Shown one piece after another: positions 1 to 5,885 of a DNA stretch of 13,602 bases; position 1 is the stretch's first letter; each line of letters begins with the position of its first letter. Made by a program: the position numbers and the translations under genes. Origin of the DNA: Candidatus Zhuqueibacterota bacterium 4484_87. GTDB lineage: Bacteria; Zhuqueibacterota; Zhuqueibacteria; Thermofontimicrobiales; Thermofontimicrobiaceae. The notes under the pieces were generated by a model. The model was not told the origin of the DNA and searched no databases. It was given only the letters and a program-made list of their open reading frames with translations. Location: positions 1 to 13,602 of the forward strand of contig NATN01000070.1 of assembly GCA_002085355.1 (NCBI GenBank), read 5' to 3'.

Positions 1-160
1 ATGACCTTCAAGTGGCTCTTTATAGGCGCTTATAGGGCTGAATAGTTACTTTCTTATTTTTTTATCTATAATATTCTCAAACTGTTATTAATATCTAATA
101 GCTTGAAAAGGTTTTCGTCAGAACCGGAATTTTTTTACGTCAATTGTTGCTTCTTTTCTT
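1..160. other. Left-edge non-coding, AT-rich stretch
   Basis: No convincing gene is seen here on either strand. The window opens with a 14-codon open stretch (1-45) that stops at TAG; it has no visible ribosome binding site or family resemblance and may be chance. A short imperfect symmetry (TATA-GGCGC-TTATA, about 22-35) is present. The rest is low-complexity AT-rich DNA leading into the hairpin element at 161. The stretch between that element and the tRNA promoter (344-436) likewise shows nothing recognisable. Confidence 0.5.
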
Positions 161-343
161 TTATCCCGCGCCTTCAGCGCTTAATTTTTTGTTGTGTATC
201 TATTAGACCGAGGGCGTTGCCCTCGGCTAAATTATGTTACGCCGTTGGCGTAAGCCCTGAAAGGGCGTCATAAATTAGCATGGGGCAACGCCCCATGAAT
301 CAGGGTAAAAAATGGTTAAGGAGCTCTGAAGGAGCGGAATAAA
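161..343. repeat. REPIN/MITE-like intergenic element made of nested hairpins
   Basis: Imperfect terminal inverted repeats bound the element. The right arm (316-343) reads TTAAGGAGCTCTGAAGGAGC followed by GGAATAA. The left arm (161-184), read on the minus strand, is TTAAGCGCTGAAGGCGC followed by GGGATAA. Each arm holds a small hairpin with the same TGAAG loop but a different 4-bp stem: GCGC/GCGC at 168-180 and GCTC/GAGC at 323-335. The bases differ while the pairing is kept. Inside are four more stem-loops: 208-226 (8-bp stem, GTT loop), 237-253 (7-bp stem, GTT loop), 254-266 (GCCC-TGAAA-GGGC) and 279-297 (8-bp stem, AAC loop). It is much richer in G+C than its surroundings and has no coding potential. 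Hairpin clusters of this kind are usually dispersed genomic repeats mobilised in trans by IS200/RAYT-type transposases. No transposase lies in the window, so the mobility class is inferred. Confidence 0.6.
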
Positions 344-436
344 AATTTGGAGTTGCAAAAAGAAATCAAAAAAGATTATTCAACGAAAGAAGTACTCGGA
401 AATTTTAAGGGACATTCAGAAGACAAAAAATTTTCC

Positions 437-465
437 TTGACTTTTACTATAAAAATTATTATAAT
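437..465 (+). promoter_or_regulatory. Sigma70-type promoter of tRNA-Ala
   Basis: TTGACT at 437-442, a 17-nt spacer, and a perfect TATAAT at 460-465. Predicted transcription start is near 472, giving a leader of about nine nucleotides before the mature tRNA. This is the best promoter match in the window. Its upstream part, 426-448, is duplicated exactly at the minus-strand promoter of the structured RNA near 5768-5790. Confidence 0.85.
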
Positions 466-480
466 TGCACATTCAAAAAC

Positions 481-553
481 GGGGCTATAGCTCAGTTGGG
501 AGAGCGCTTGACTGGCAGTCAAGAGGTCAGGAGTTCGAGCCTCCTTAGCTCCA
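481..553 (+). tRNA. tRNA-Ala (GGC anticodon)
   Basis: A complete cloverleaf can be drawn. The acceptor stem is GGGGCTA (481-487) with TAGCTCC (546-552), including one G-U pair. The D arm is GCTC/GAGC (490-493/502-505). The anticodon stem is CTTGA/TCAAG (507-511/519-523) with loop CTGGCAG, putting anticodon GGC at 514-516, which reads GCC and GCU alanine codons. The T arm is AGGAG/CTCCT with loop TTCGAGC (529-545). Discriminator base A is at 553. The 3' CCA is not encoded (the next bases are CAT), so it must be added by a CCA-adding enzyme. A strong promoter lies just upstream and an intrinsic terminator just downstream, so it can be a single-gene transcript. Confidence 0.97.
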
Positions 554-565
554 CATTGAATTGTG

Positions 566-600
566 AAGCCATCTGATCAAGTCAGATGGCTTTTTTATTT
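566..600 (+). terminator. Intrinsic terminator between tRNA-Ala and nagA
   Basis: A perfect 9-bp stem, GCCATCTGA (568-576) with TCAGATGGC (582-590), closes a TCAAG loop; flanking AA/TT pairs extend it to 11 bp. It is followed by six T residues (591-596). It terminates the tRNA transcript. The nagA start codon is only 23 nt past the hairpin, with no promoter visible in between, so it may also meter read-through into nagA. Confidence 0.88.
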
Positions 601-613
601 ACGGAGAACTTCA

Positions 614-1789
614 ATGTCTGAAAAAATCCTGCTGCGCAACTGCAAGCACTATCAATTTCCAGAAGCAGAAACTGTAGATGTCCTTATCACCGACGGAAAA
701 ATTGCGGAGATCCGCAAGCAGATAACTGCTGATGAAAACTCGGTGAAAGTAATCGATGCCAGGAATCTGATCGTTGCCCCTGGATTTATTGACATTCACA
801 TCCAAGGTGCCGGCGGCTACGATGTTCTCGATGCTAGCGAGAATGCGTTGCAAACGATTTCGCGAACATTAGCCCAATTTGGGACAACAGGTTTTTTAGC
901 AACGACTGTCTTTCATACGGACAAAACAAATCGTCATCTCGAAATTACAGCGCAAATGGCCACTAAAAAAGTCGATGGCGCTGAAATTTTGGGTATCCAC
1001 CTCGAAGGGCCTTTTATCAATGCCCGAAAAAAGGGCGGAATTTCTGAAACATGCATCACTGTTCCAGACATCCATAAAATGGAGAATATCTTTACTGCTT
1101 GTCAAAAAAAGTTGACAATGATGACTCTGGCGCCGGAATTGAAGGGAATTGATTCAATCATTGACTTTTTGCAAAGACGTGATGTTATTGCATCCTTTGG
1201 CCATTCCGCTGCTGATTATCAAGTTACCAAAAAAAGTTTTCAGACAATCACTCACGTTACACATCTATACAATGCAATGAACCCCATGCACCATCGCGAG
1301 CCCGGACCTATTCCGGCAATTTTTGAAACGGAACATGTATCAGCGCAACTCATTGCCGACGGCGTTCATGTCCATGAAGCAATAGTAAATTTGACATATC
1401 GGGAAATGGGCGTATCAAGAATAATTTGCATCACTGATGGTGTTCAGGCAATAGGTCTTCCTGAAGGAATGTACCACTACAATGGGAAAAAATATCTCTC
1501 AAAAGACGGCGCAGCCCGGTATCTTGACGGCACCCTCATCGGCACCGCAATTTCTCTCAATCAAATTGTACGGCGATTTCAAAGATTTACAAATTGCACG
1601 CTTGAAGAAGCGATTCAAACAGCGACCGCCAATCCGGCAAAACTGCTCGGCATAGAAAACCATAAAGGTTCTCTCAAAATTGGTTTTGACGCAGACATTA
1701 TTTTGATGGACGAGAATTTTGAAGTTTACCTGACGATCATTGACGGAAAAATCATTTTCCGAAAATCTTCGTTTGGGCAAGACATTTAG
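614..1789 (+). CDS. nagA: N-acetylglucosamine-6-phosphate deacetylase
   Basis: This 391-residue cytoplasmic amidohydrolase-superfamily enzyme removes acetate from GlcNAc-6-phosphate to give glucosamine-6-phosphate, in amino-sugar catabolism and cell-wall recycling. Family landmarks are in order: the barrel-entry strand APGFIDIHIQG (55-65), the metal ligand Glu131 in HLEGP, His197 in GHS, His217 in THLYNAM, a substrate-contact segment ADGVHV (248-253), the catalytic Asp275 in ITDG, and the closing FDADIILMD strand of the small beta domain. The N-terminal HxH of many amidohydrolases is His-x-Gln here; loss of the first metal pair is common in NagA. Length is normal for the family. The ATG at 614 is chosen because GGAG sits at 603-606, seven bases upstream. 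A longer frame from GTG at 563 would run through the tRNA terminator. No nagB, transporter or regulator is adjacent; the next gene is a GH172 protein with its own promoter. Confidence 0.93.
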   Translation: MSEKILLRNCKHYQFPEAETVDVLITDGKIAEIRKQITADENSVKVIDARNLIVAPGFIDIHIQGAGGYDVLDASENALQTISRTLAQFGTTGFLATTVFHTDKTNRHLEITAQMATKKVDGAEILGIHLEGPFINARKKGGISETCITVPDIHKMENIFTACQKKLTMMTLAPELKGIDSIIDFLQRRDVIASFGHSAADYQVTKKSFQTITHVTHLYNAMNPMHHREPGPIPAIFETEHVSAQLIADGVHVHEAIVNLTYREMGVSRIICITDGVQAIGLPEGMYHYNGKKYLSKDGAARYLDGTLIGTAISLNQIVRRFQRFTNCTLEEAIQTATANPAKLLGIENHKGSLKIGFDADIILMDENFEVYLTIIDGKIIFRKSSFGQDI

Positions 1790-1914
1790 CAGGATTATCC
1801 CCTCCCCAAAAAAATCATGGATACCCATATTATAAAATCACGAGATGAAAAGCAAAATATTTTAAAGTACACGGTGTTTTTTCACAAATATTTGGTCTTT
1901 TTTTCATTTAAATA

Positions 1915-1943
1915 TTGCAAAATCGCGAATTTATTATTATATT
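1915..1943 (+). promoter_or_regulatory. Putative promoter of the GH172 gene
   Basis: TTGCAA (1915-1920), a 17-nt spacer, and TATATT (1938-1943), inside a very AT-rich gap. Predicted start is near 1950, giving a leader of about 50 nt to the ATG at 2000. Its presence inside an apparent upstream reading frame argues that this frame is not translated. Confidence 0.5.
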
Positions 1944-1999
1944 GTATTCTTGCAACTCTCTTTTCTGAAACGACTATTGCGCTAATTCGGGGAAACTTC

Positions 2000-3100
2000 A
2001 TGACATATTTTAACGGACTCCATCTCCATTTAGGTAATCTTTCTCGTCTTTCTTTTGCAAAAACGCGTTCCATCAGCGCAGAAAACTTCACCGGCGAAAA
2101 AGGGAAAGGTGGCAGAGCAACATCAGGTGCAACGGAAATTTTCGCTCGCGATTTGGGACAGGGGTGGAAAATTTCGCCCTGCGTTACGCTAAAACCTGGC
2201 GAAACTTTTGATTTAGCTAACATTCAAGGGCCAGGCGCAATTCAGCACATCTGGATGACAGTCAGCGAAAAAGAATGGCGAAGATTGATTCTTCGTTTTT
2301 TCTGGGACGATGAAACTGACCCATCGGTTGAAGTTCCCATCGGTGACTTCTTTTGCAACGGATGGTGCAAGCCCTGTCTGGTCAATTCGCTGCCAGTGGC
2401 TGTCAACCCGCGCGGTGGTTTTAATTCATATTGGGAGATGCCCTTCAGAAAAAAGGCGCGCATCACAGTGGAAAACTTGAGCGATGCGGAGATTGACGGA
2501 TTTTTTTATCAAATAGATTATACACTGACACAAGTTCCTGAGGACGTCGGATATTTTCATGCACAATGGCGTCGAAAAAATCCCGTGCCCTACAAAGATG
2601 TGTACACTATCATCGATGGCATTGAGGGGCACGGACATTATGTCGGTACCTACATGGCATGGGGAGTCAATCAAAACGGCTGGTGGGGCGAAGGCGAAAT
2701 AAAATTCTTCATGGACGACGACAAGGAATTCCCAACAATTTGTGGAACCGGAACAGAAGATTATTTCTGCGGCGCGTGGGGATTTGATTATCCCAAAAAT
2801 AATTACTGCGAATACAGCACAGCATATTCTGGTATGCCGCAGATTATTCGTCCGGATGGCTTTACTGAAGCAAACCAGCGTTTCGGCCTTTATCGCTGGC
2901 ATGTCATGGATCCAATTCGCTTTGAAAAAAATCTTCGCGTTACAATTCAGGACCTGGGATGGCGCACGGCGATGGGAAAAGAGTCGGCACGGTTTCTGGC
3001 AAGACAGGATGACATTGCTTCGGTTGCTTTCTGGTATCAAAAAGAGCCTCACGGGAAATTTCCCGAATTACCTGACAGAGATTTTCTGGAAGTGATTTGA
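2000..3100 (+). CDS. DUF2961 / glycoside hydrolase family 172 protein
   Basis: This 366-residue protein matches the DUF2961 family, now classed as GH172, whose characterised members act on alpha-fructofuranosidic or arabinofuranosidic linkages. Family signatures are the opening segment FNGLHLHLGNLSRLS (4-18), KTRSISAENFTGEKGKGGRA (21-40), the IQGPGAIQHIWMT strand (75-87), and the block from GEGEIKFF (230-237) to GTGTEDYF (249-256). Glu231/Glu233 and Glu253 in that block are the acidic residues expected around the active site. Length is that of a single-domain family member. The ATG at 2000 is chosen because GGGGA lies six bases upstream, homology begins at once, and a promoter sits just upstream. 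The open frame from 1817 would add 61 residues unlike the family. No signal peptide is seen, so a cytoplasmic site is likely. The exact sugar substrate cannot be read from sequence. Confidence 0.86.
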   Translation: MTYFNGLHLHLGNLSRLSFAKTRSISAENFTGEKGKGGRATSGATEIFARDLGQGWKISPCVTLKPGETFDLANIQGPGAIQHIWMTVSEKEWRRLILRFFWDDETDPSVEVPIGDFFCNGWCKPCLVNSLPVAVNPRGGFNSYWEMPFRKKARITVENLSDAEIDGFFYQIDYTLTQVPEDVGYFHAQWRRKNPVPYKDVYTIIDGIEGHGHYVGTYMAWGVNQNGWWGEGEIKFFMDDDKEFPTICGTGTEDYFCGAWGFDYPKNNYCEYSTAYSGMPQIIRPDGFTEANQRFGLYRWHVMDPIRFEKNLRVTIQDLGWRTAMGKESARFLARQDDIASVAFWYQKEPHGKFPELPDRDFLEVI

Positions 3101-3240
3101 TTTTTGATGAACTGATTCTTTTTTTAATAAAATATTTCAGCATGGTTACAATCGAATTCCTCTTGTGGCCAGTAATAAAATCTTTTGATTAAAATACTTT
3201 TTGGAAACAACTCAGCTAAATCTACGTAAAGAGAGGCAGT

Positions 3241-4791
3241 ATGTTAGCCAAGGTAATCAGTGCAGCAGTTCTGGGAATTGATGCTTATCCTGTGGAAGTG
3301 GAATCTCATTTGGAAGCGCAATTGCCGGCATTTTCAACCGTCGGCTTACCGGACAGCGCTGTTCGCGAGTCCAGGGAACGCGTGATTGCAGCCATAAAAA
3401 ATTCCGGTTATCCTTTTCCGCGGAAGCGCATCACCATTAATCTGGCACCGGCAGACATTAAAAAAGAAGGATCAGCGTTCGATTTGCCCATTGCAATCGG
3501 TATTTTAGCTGCTTCCGGCGTAGTGTCCAGCCCCCTTTTGGAAAGCTTTGTCTTGCTGGGCGAACTGTCCCTGGACGGAAGCTTGAGACCCATTCATGGC
3601 GCTCTGTCCATTGCTGTTGAAATCAGCAAGTCGAAAAAAATAAAGGGCATTATACTGCCGCAGGCAAATGCCAGTGAAGCAGCCATGGCGCAAAACATCG
3701 ACGTCTTTCCTGTGGAGAATCTGAAAACCGCAGTTGATTTCTTGAATGGTATGATCGATGTTCCTCCCTTTCGCGTCTCATTGTCGGATATTTTTTCGCA
3801 GAGCCGCATCTATCATGTGGATTTTCAGGATGTGAAAGGGCAGCAGCACGTAAAAAGAGCGCTGGAGGTTGCTGCTGCCGGTGGACACAACATTCTTATG
3901 ATCGGGCCGCCGGGATCGGGAAAAACAATGTTGGCAAAAAGATTGCCGACAATTTTACCGGATTTAACGCTGGAAGAAGCGCTGGAAACTACTAAAATCC
4001 ATTCTGTCGCTGGATTGTTGCCGGAAAATAGTCCGTTAATTGCTATCAGACCTTTTCGTTCGCCGCACCACACAATTTCCGATGCAGGGCTCATCGGTGG
4101 CGGGCATATTCCAAAACCAGGCGAAGTAAGTTTGGCTCATCATGGCGTGCTTTTTCTTGATGAGCTGCCTGAATTCAAAAAGAATGTACTGGAAGTGATG
4201 CGCCAACCTTTGGAGGACGGAAAAGTCACTATCTCTCGCGCCGCTCTATCGTTGACATATCCGGCGCAGTTCATGCTTGCCGCTGCGATGAATCCTTGTC
4301 CCTGCGGCTATGCCACTGATCCCAATCATGAATGCTCTTGTACACCGCCGCAAATTCAAAAATATTTGTCGCGCATCTCGGGTCCCCTGTTGGACAGGAT
4401 CGACATCCATGTGGAAGTTCCGGCTGTAAAATATGCTGAACTGTCCAGTGATCAGTCAGGGGAACCTTCGGCAAACATACGCGAACGTGTCAAGCAAGCA
4501 CGTGAGATTCAATTACGCCGATTTGCTGACAAGCCAAATATCTATTGCAATGCGAGAATGGAGTCCCGCGATATTCGAAAATTTTGTAAAATTGATGATA
4601 AATGCCAGGAACTTATGAAAATGGCTATTACAAAAATCGGGTTATCCGCCCGCGCCTATGATCGCATTTTGAAAGTTTCGCGCACCATCGCTGATTTGGA
4701 AAATAGTCAAGAAATTAAACCGCAGCACATTAGTGAGGCGATTCAATATCGGAGCCTGGACCGACAAATTAATTTTGCCAATACATTCTAA
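3241..4791 (+). CDS. comM: YifB/ComM-family Mg-chelatase-like AAA+ ATPase
   Basis: This 516-residue AAA+ protein matches YifB/ComM along its length. ComM is a hexameric branch-migration helicase that aids integration of incoming DNA in natural transformation, and it is also conserved in non-competent bacteria. The N-terminal ChlI/Lon-like domain includes FSTVGLPDSAVRESRERV (31-48). Next come Walker A GPPGSGKT (222-229), the family motif FRSPHHTISDAGLIGGG (272-288), Walker B VLFLDE (303-308), a Cys-rich insert (Cys353, Cys355 in NPCPCG; Cys365, Cys367) that probably binds zinc, an arginine-finger segment GPLLDRID (381-388), and the C-terminal lid. The ATG is preceded by AGAGAGG (3230-3236). 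The next gene begins 24 nt after the stop, which suggests co-transcription. dprA, often near comM, is not in the window. Confidence 0.94.
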   Translation: MLAKVISAAVLGIDAYPVEVESHLEAQLPAFSTVGLPDSAVRESRERVIAAIKNSGYPFPRKRITINLAPADIKKEGSAFDLPIAIGILAASGVVSSPLLESFVLLGELSLDGSLRPIHGALSIAVEISKSKKIKGIILPQANASEAAMAQNIDVFPVENLKTAVDFLNGMIDVPPFRVSLSDIFSQSRIYHVDFQDVKGQQHVKRALEVAAAGGHNILMIGPPGSGKTMLAKRLPTILPDLTLEEALETTKIHSVAGLLPENSPLIAIRPFRSPHHTISDAGLIGGGHIPKPGEVSLAHHGVLFLDELPEFKKNVLEVMRQPLEDGKVTISRAALSLTYPAQFMLAAAMNPCPCGYATDPNHECSCTPPQIQKYLSRISGPLLDRIDIHVEVPAVKYAELSSDQSGEPSANIRERVKQAREIQLRRFADKPNIYCNARMESRDIRKFCKIDDKCQELMKMAITKIGLSARAYDRILKVSRTIADLENSQEIKPQHISEAIQYRSLDRQINFANTF

Positions 4792-4815
4792 TCTTAAGGA
4801 ACGGAAATAGCTAAA

Positions 4816-5154
4816 ATGGGACTTGATGAACTTCTTCCGATTGTTGCAGTATTTTTCGGTGTGTACATTGTTCTGCAAATAATTATTGCCAAACGGCTGA
4901 ATATTATTATCAAATACCTGTTTGACATCTTGATCGTACTGCGAGGGAGCAAACGCAAATCAAGATTTACGAAAAGATACACGGAAAAGAAAAATTGTTC
5001 AGCATGTAAATATCGCGTTCCATACCTTGATTTAAACAGAAAAAGCGAGCAACTTATCTATTATCGCTGCAGACTGACAAACCGAAAGGTGGAGCCACTA
5101 TTTGTGTGTGAGCATTTTATATTGGAGCCTCAACAAAAAGGTGCAGGGAAATAG
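4816..5154 (+). CDS. Small single-span membrane protein with four cysteines, unknown function
   Basis: I do not recognise a named family for this 112-residue protein. An N-terminal hydrophobic segment (about 7-25) and a second amphipathic or hydrophobic stretch (29-43) are followed by a basic region (44-59). The soluble tail carries Cys61-x2-Cys64, Cys85 and Cys98 (with His100). The CxxC...C...C spacing looks like a small zinc-ribbon or redox module, probably on the cytoplasmic side given the positive residues after the membrane segment. A weak GGA ribosome site lies ten bases before the ATG. It starts 24 nt after comM and ends 50 nt before a STAS gene with a strong ribosome site, so the three may form one operon. 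It is open, correctly spaced and unlike a shadow frame, so I take it as a real gene. Confidence 0.68.
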   Translation: MGLDELLPIVAVFFGVYIVLQIIIAKRLNIIIKYLFDILIVLRGSKRKSRFTKRYTEKKNCSACKYRVPYLDLNRKSEQLIYYRCRLTNRKVEPLFVCEHFILEPQQKGAGK

Positions 5155-5204
5155 CTTACTAAACTTTTGTCACGTACAAAATTGAGTATTGCAGGAGGAT
5201 GTGA

Positions 5205-5552
5205 ATGGAGCTTAAGACAATTGAAGTCAAAGAATATCAGGATAAATTACTGGTAACAATTTTGGAAAAGCGTGTTTATTTGGGAATTACGGATGTTTTT
5301 CGGGAGGAAGTTCAGGCGCTGTTGACTAAGGAAGTAAAGGAAATTATTTTCGATCTCAAGAACGTATCTGTTATGAACAGTTCAGGTCTTGGCGTGCTCA
5401 TTATGGCCAGAGATGCATTGAGCAAACAAGGGGGTCAGATTAAATTAGCGAACTTGCAGCCATTGATGCAGGAGATTTTCAGCAGAATGAGGCTGGATAC
5501 ATTATTTAGCATTTACCCAGATACGCAAGAAGCATTAGCAGATTCAAAATAA
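5205..5552 (+). CDS. STAS-domain anti-sigma factor antagonist-like protein
   Basis: This is a single STAS domain of 115 residues, the size of SpoIIAA/RsbV proteins. These bind and sequester an anti-sigma kinase when unphosphorylated, releasing the sigma factor. The first strand and EKRVYLGIT lead into VKEIIFDLKNVSVMNSSGLGVLI. The loop NSSGLGV (58-64) corresponds to the phosphorylation site DSSGLGV; Ser60 or Ser59 would be the phospho-acceptor, and the usual Asp is Asn. AGGAGG at 5193-5198, six bases before the ATG, is an excellent ribosome site. No anti-sigma kinase, PP2C phosphatase or sigma gene is adjacent, so the partner must be elsewhere. Such orphan STAS proteins can also act in outer-membrane lipid transport (MlaB-like), but the intact serine loop favours partner switching. 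The stop codon overlaps the T-rich 3' end of the convergent structured RNA. Confidence 0.87.
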   Translation: MELKTIEVKEYQDKLLVTILEKRVYLGITDVFREEVQALLTKEVKEIIFDLKNVSVMNSSGLGVLIMARDALSKQGGQIKLANLQPLMQEIFSRMRLDTLFSIYPDTQEALADSK

Positions 5553-5742
5553 AAAGAACCCTGCAATTATGTGATGGATTTATAAAGAACCCGTGACCGA
5601 CACGGTGGGTACCCGCCTGCACGCTTTTTACTTCCACTAACCCGCGAACGGGTGAGGCCTGTAATACACGCCCAGAGCAAAGTTCCCATGTTTTAACGTG
5701 TTGGATCTTTATAATTTGCCCATCCTCAAATTGCAGGGCTTG
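5550..5742 (-). ncRNA. Structured RNA gene, 6S (SsrS)-like
   Basis: Read on the minus strand this is a rod-shaped RNA of about 185-190 nt. The ends close with a perfect 10-bp stem (5729-5738 with 5559-5568). A 4x4 internal loop follows, then GATGG/CCATC (5573-5577/5720-5724), then 8 bp (TCTTTATA 5706-5713 with TATAAAGA 5581-5588). A large central open region comes next, then further paired segments, capped by CCCG-TTCG-CGGG (5641-5652). The 3' half of the central bubble can form a small hairpin (ACCG-TGT-CGGT), another 6S-like trait. The closing stem is followed by a T-rich run (TTCTTTTTATTTT), and a promoter precedes the 5' end. Size, closing stem, central bubble and terminal hairpin are as in 6S RNA, which mimics an open promoter and sequesters housekeeping RNA polymerase. 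The identification rests on architecture, not sequence recognition. A leader on the plus strand is less likely because neither promoter nor terminator fits. Confidence 0.55.
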
Positions 5743-5745
5743 CTC

Positions 5746-5790
5746 GTTATAATTAACAAAATTTTAAAGTAAAAGTCAAGGAAAATTTTT
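5746..5790 (-). promoter_or_regulatory. Promoter of the 6S-like RNA
   Basis: On the minus strand TTGACT lies at 5779-5774. The 23 bases at 5790-5768 equal 426-448 upstream of tRNA-Ala. With the tRNA's 17-nt spacing the -10 would be TTAATT (5756-5751), a weak match; TATAAC (5751-5746) is a better hexamer but lies 22 nt from the -35. Either places the start at about 5739-5744, exactly where the closing stem begins. Confidence 0.6.
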
Positions 5791-5885
5791 GCAAATTTAT
5801 TTTGATCAAAAATTATTTAGCGAGCTGTTTTTTTTATTAAACTCAAATAAGCTCTGTACTCGATTCCTTTTCTTTAGGTCAGGAA

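Noticed and set aside
161..343. CRISPR array
   Set aside because: The hairpins differ in sequence and spacing; there are no identical direct repeats or spacers of uniform length.
563..613. Longer nagA beginning at GTG 563
   Set aside because: The extension would be translated from the tRNA terminator hairpin, has no ribosome site and no family similarity; ATG 614 has GGAG at good spacing.
1817..1999. 61-residue N-terminal extension of the GH172 protein
   Set aside because: Very AT-rich, unlike the family, overlaps a TTGCAA-17-TATATT promoter; family similarity starts right at ATG 2000.
2426..3052. 208-codon open frame on the minus strand
   Set aside because: It is antisense to the conserved GH172 core, has no ribosome site and no recognisable domain.
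5559..5738. Riboswitch or leader on the plus strand for the aminopeptidase gene at 5886
   Set aside because: The mirrored fold exists by complementarity, but the plus strand lacks a promoter before it and a T-run after it, and nearly 150 nt separate it from the start codon. The minus strand has both signals.
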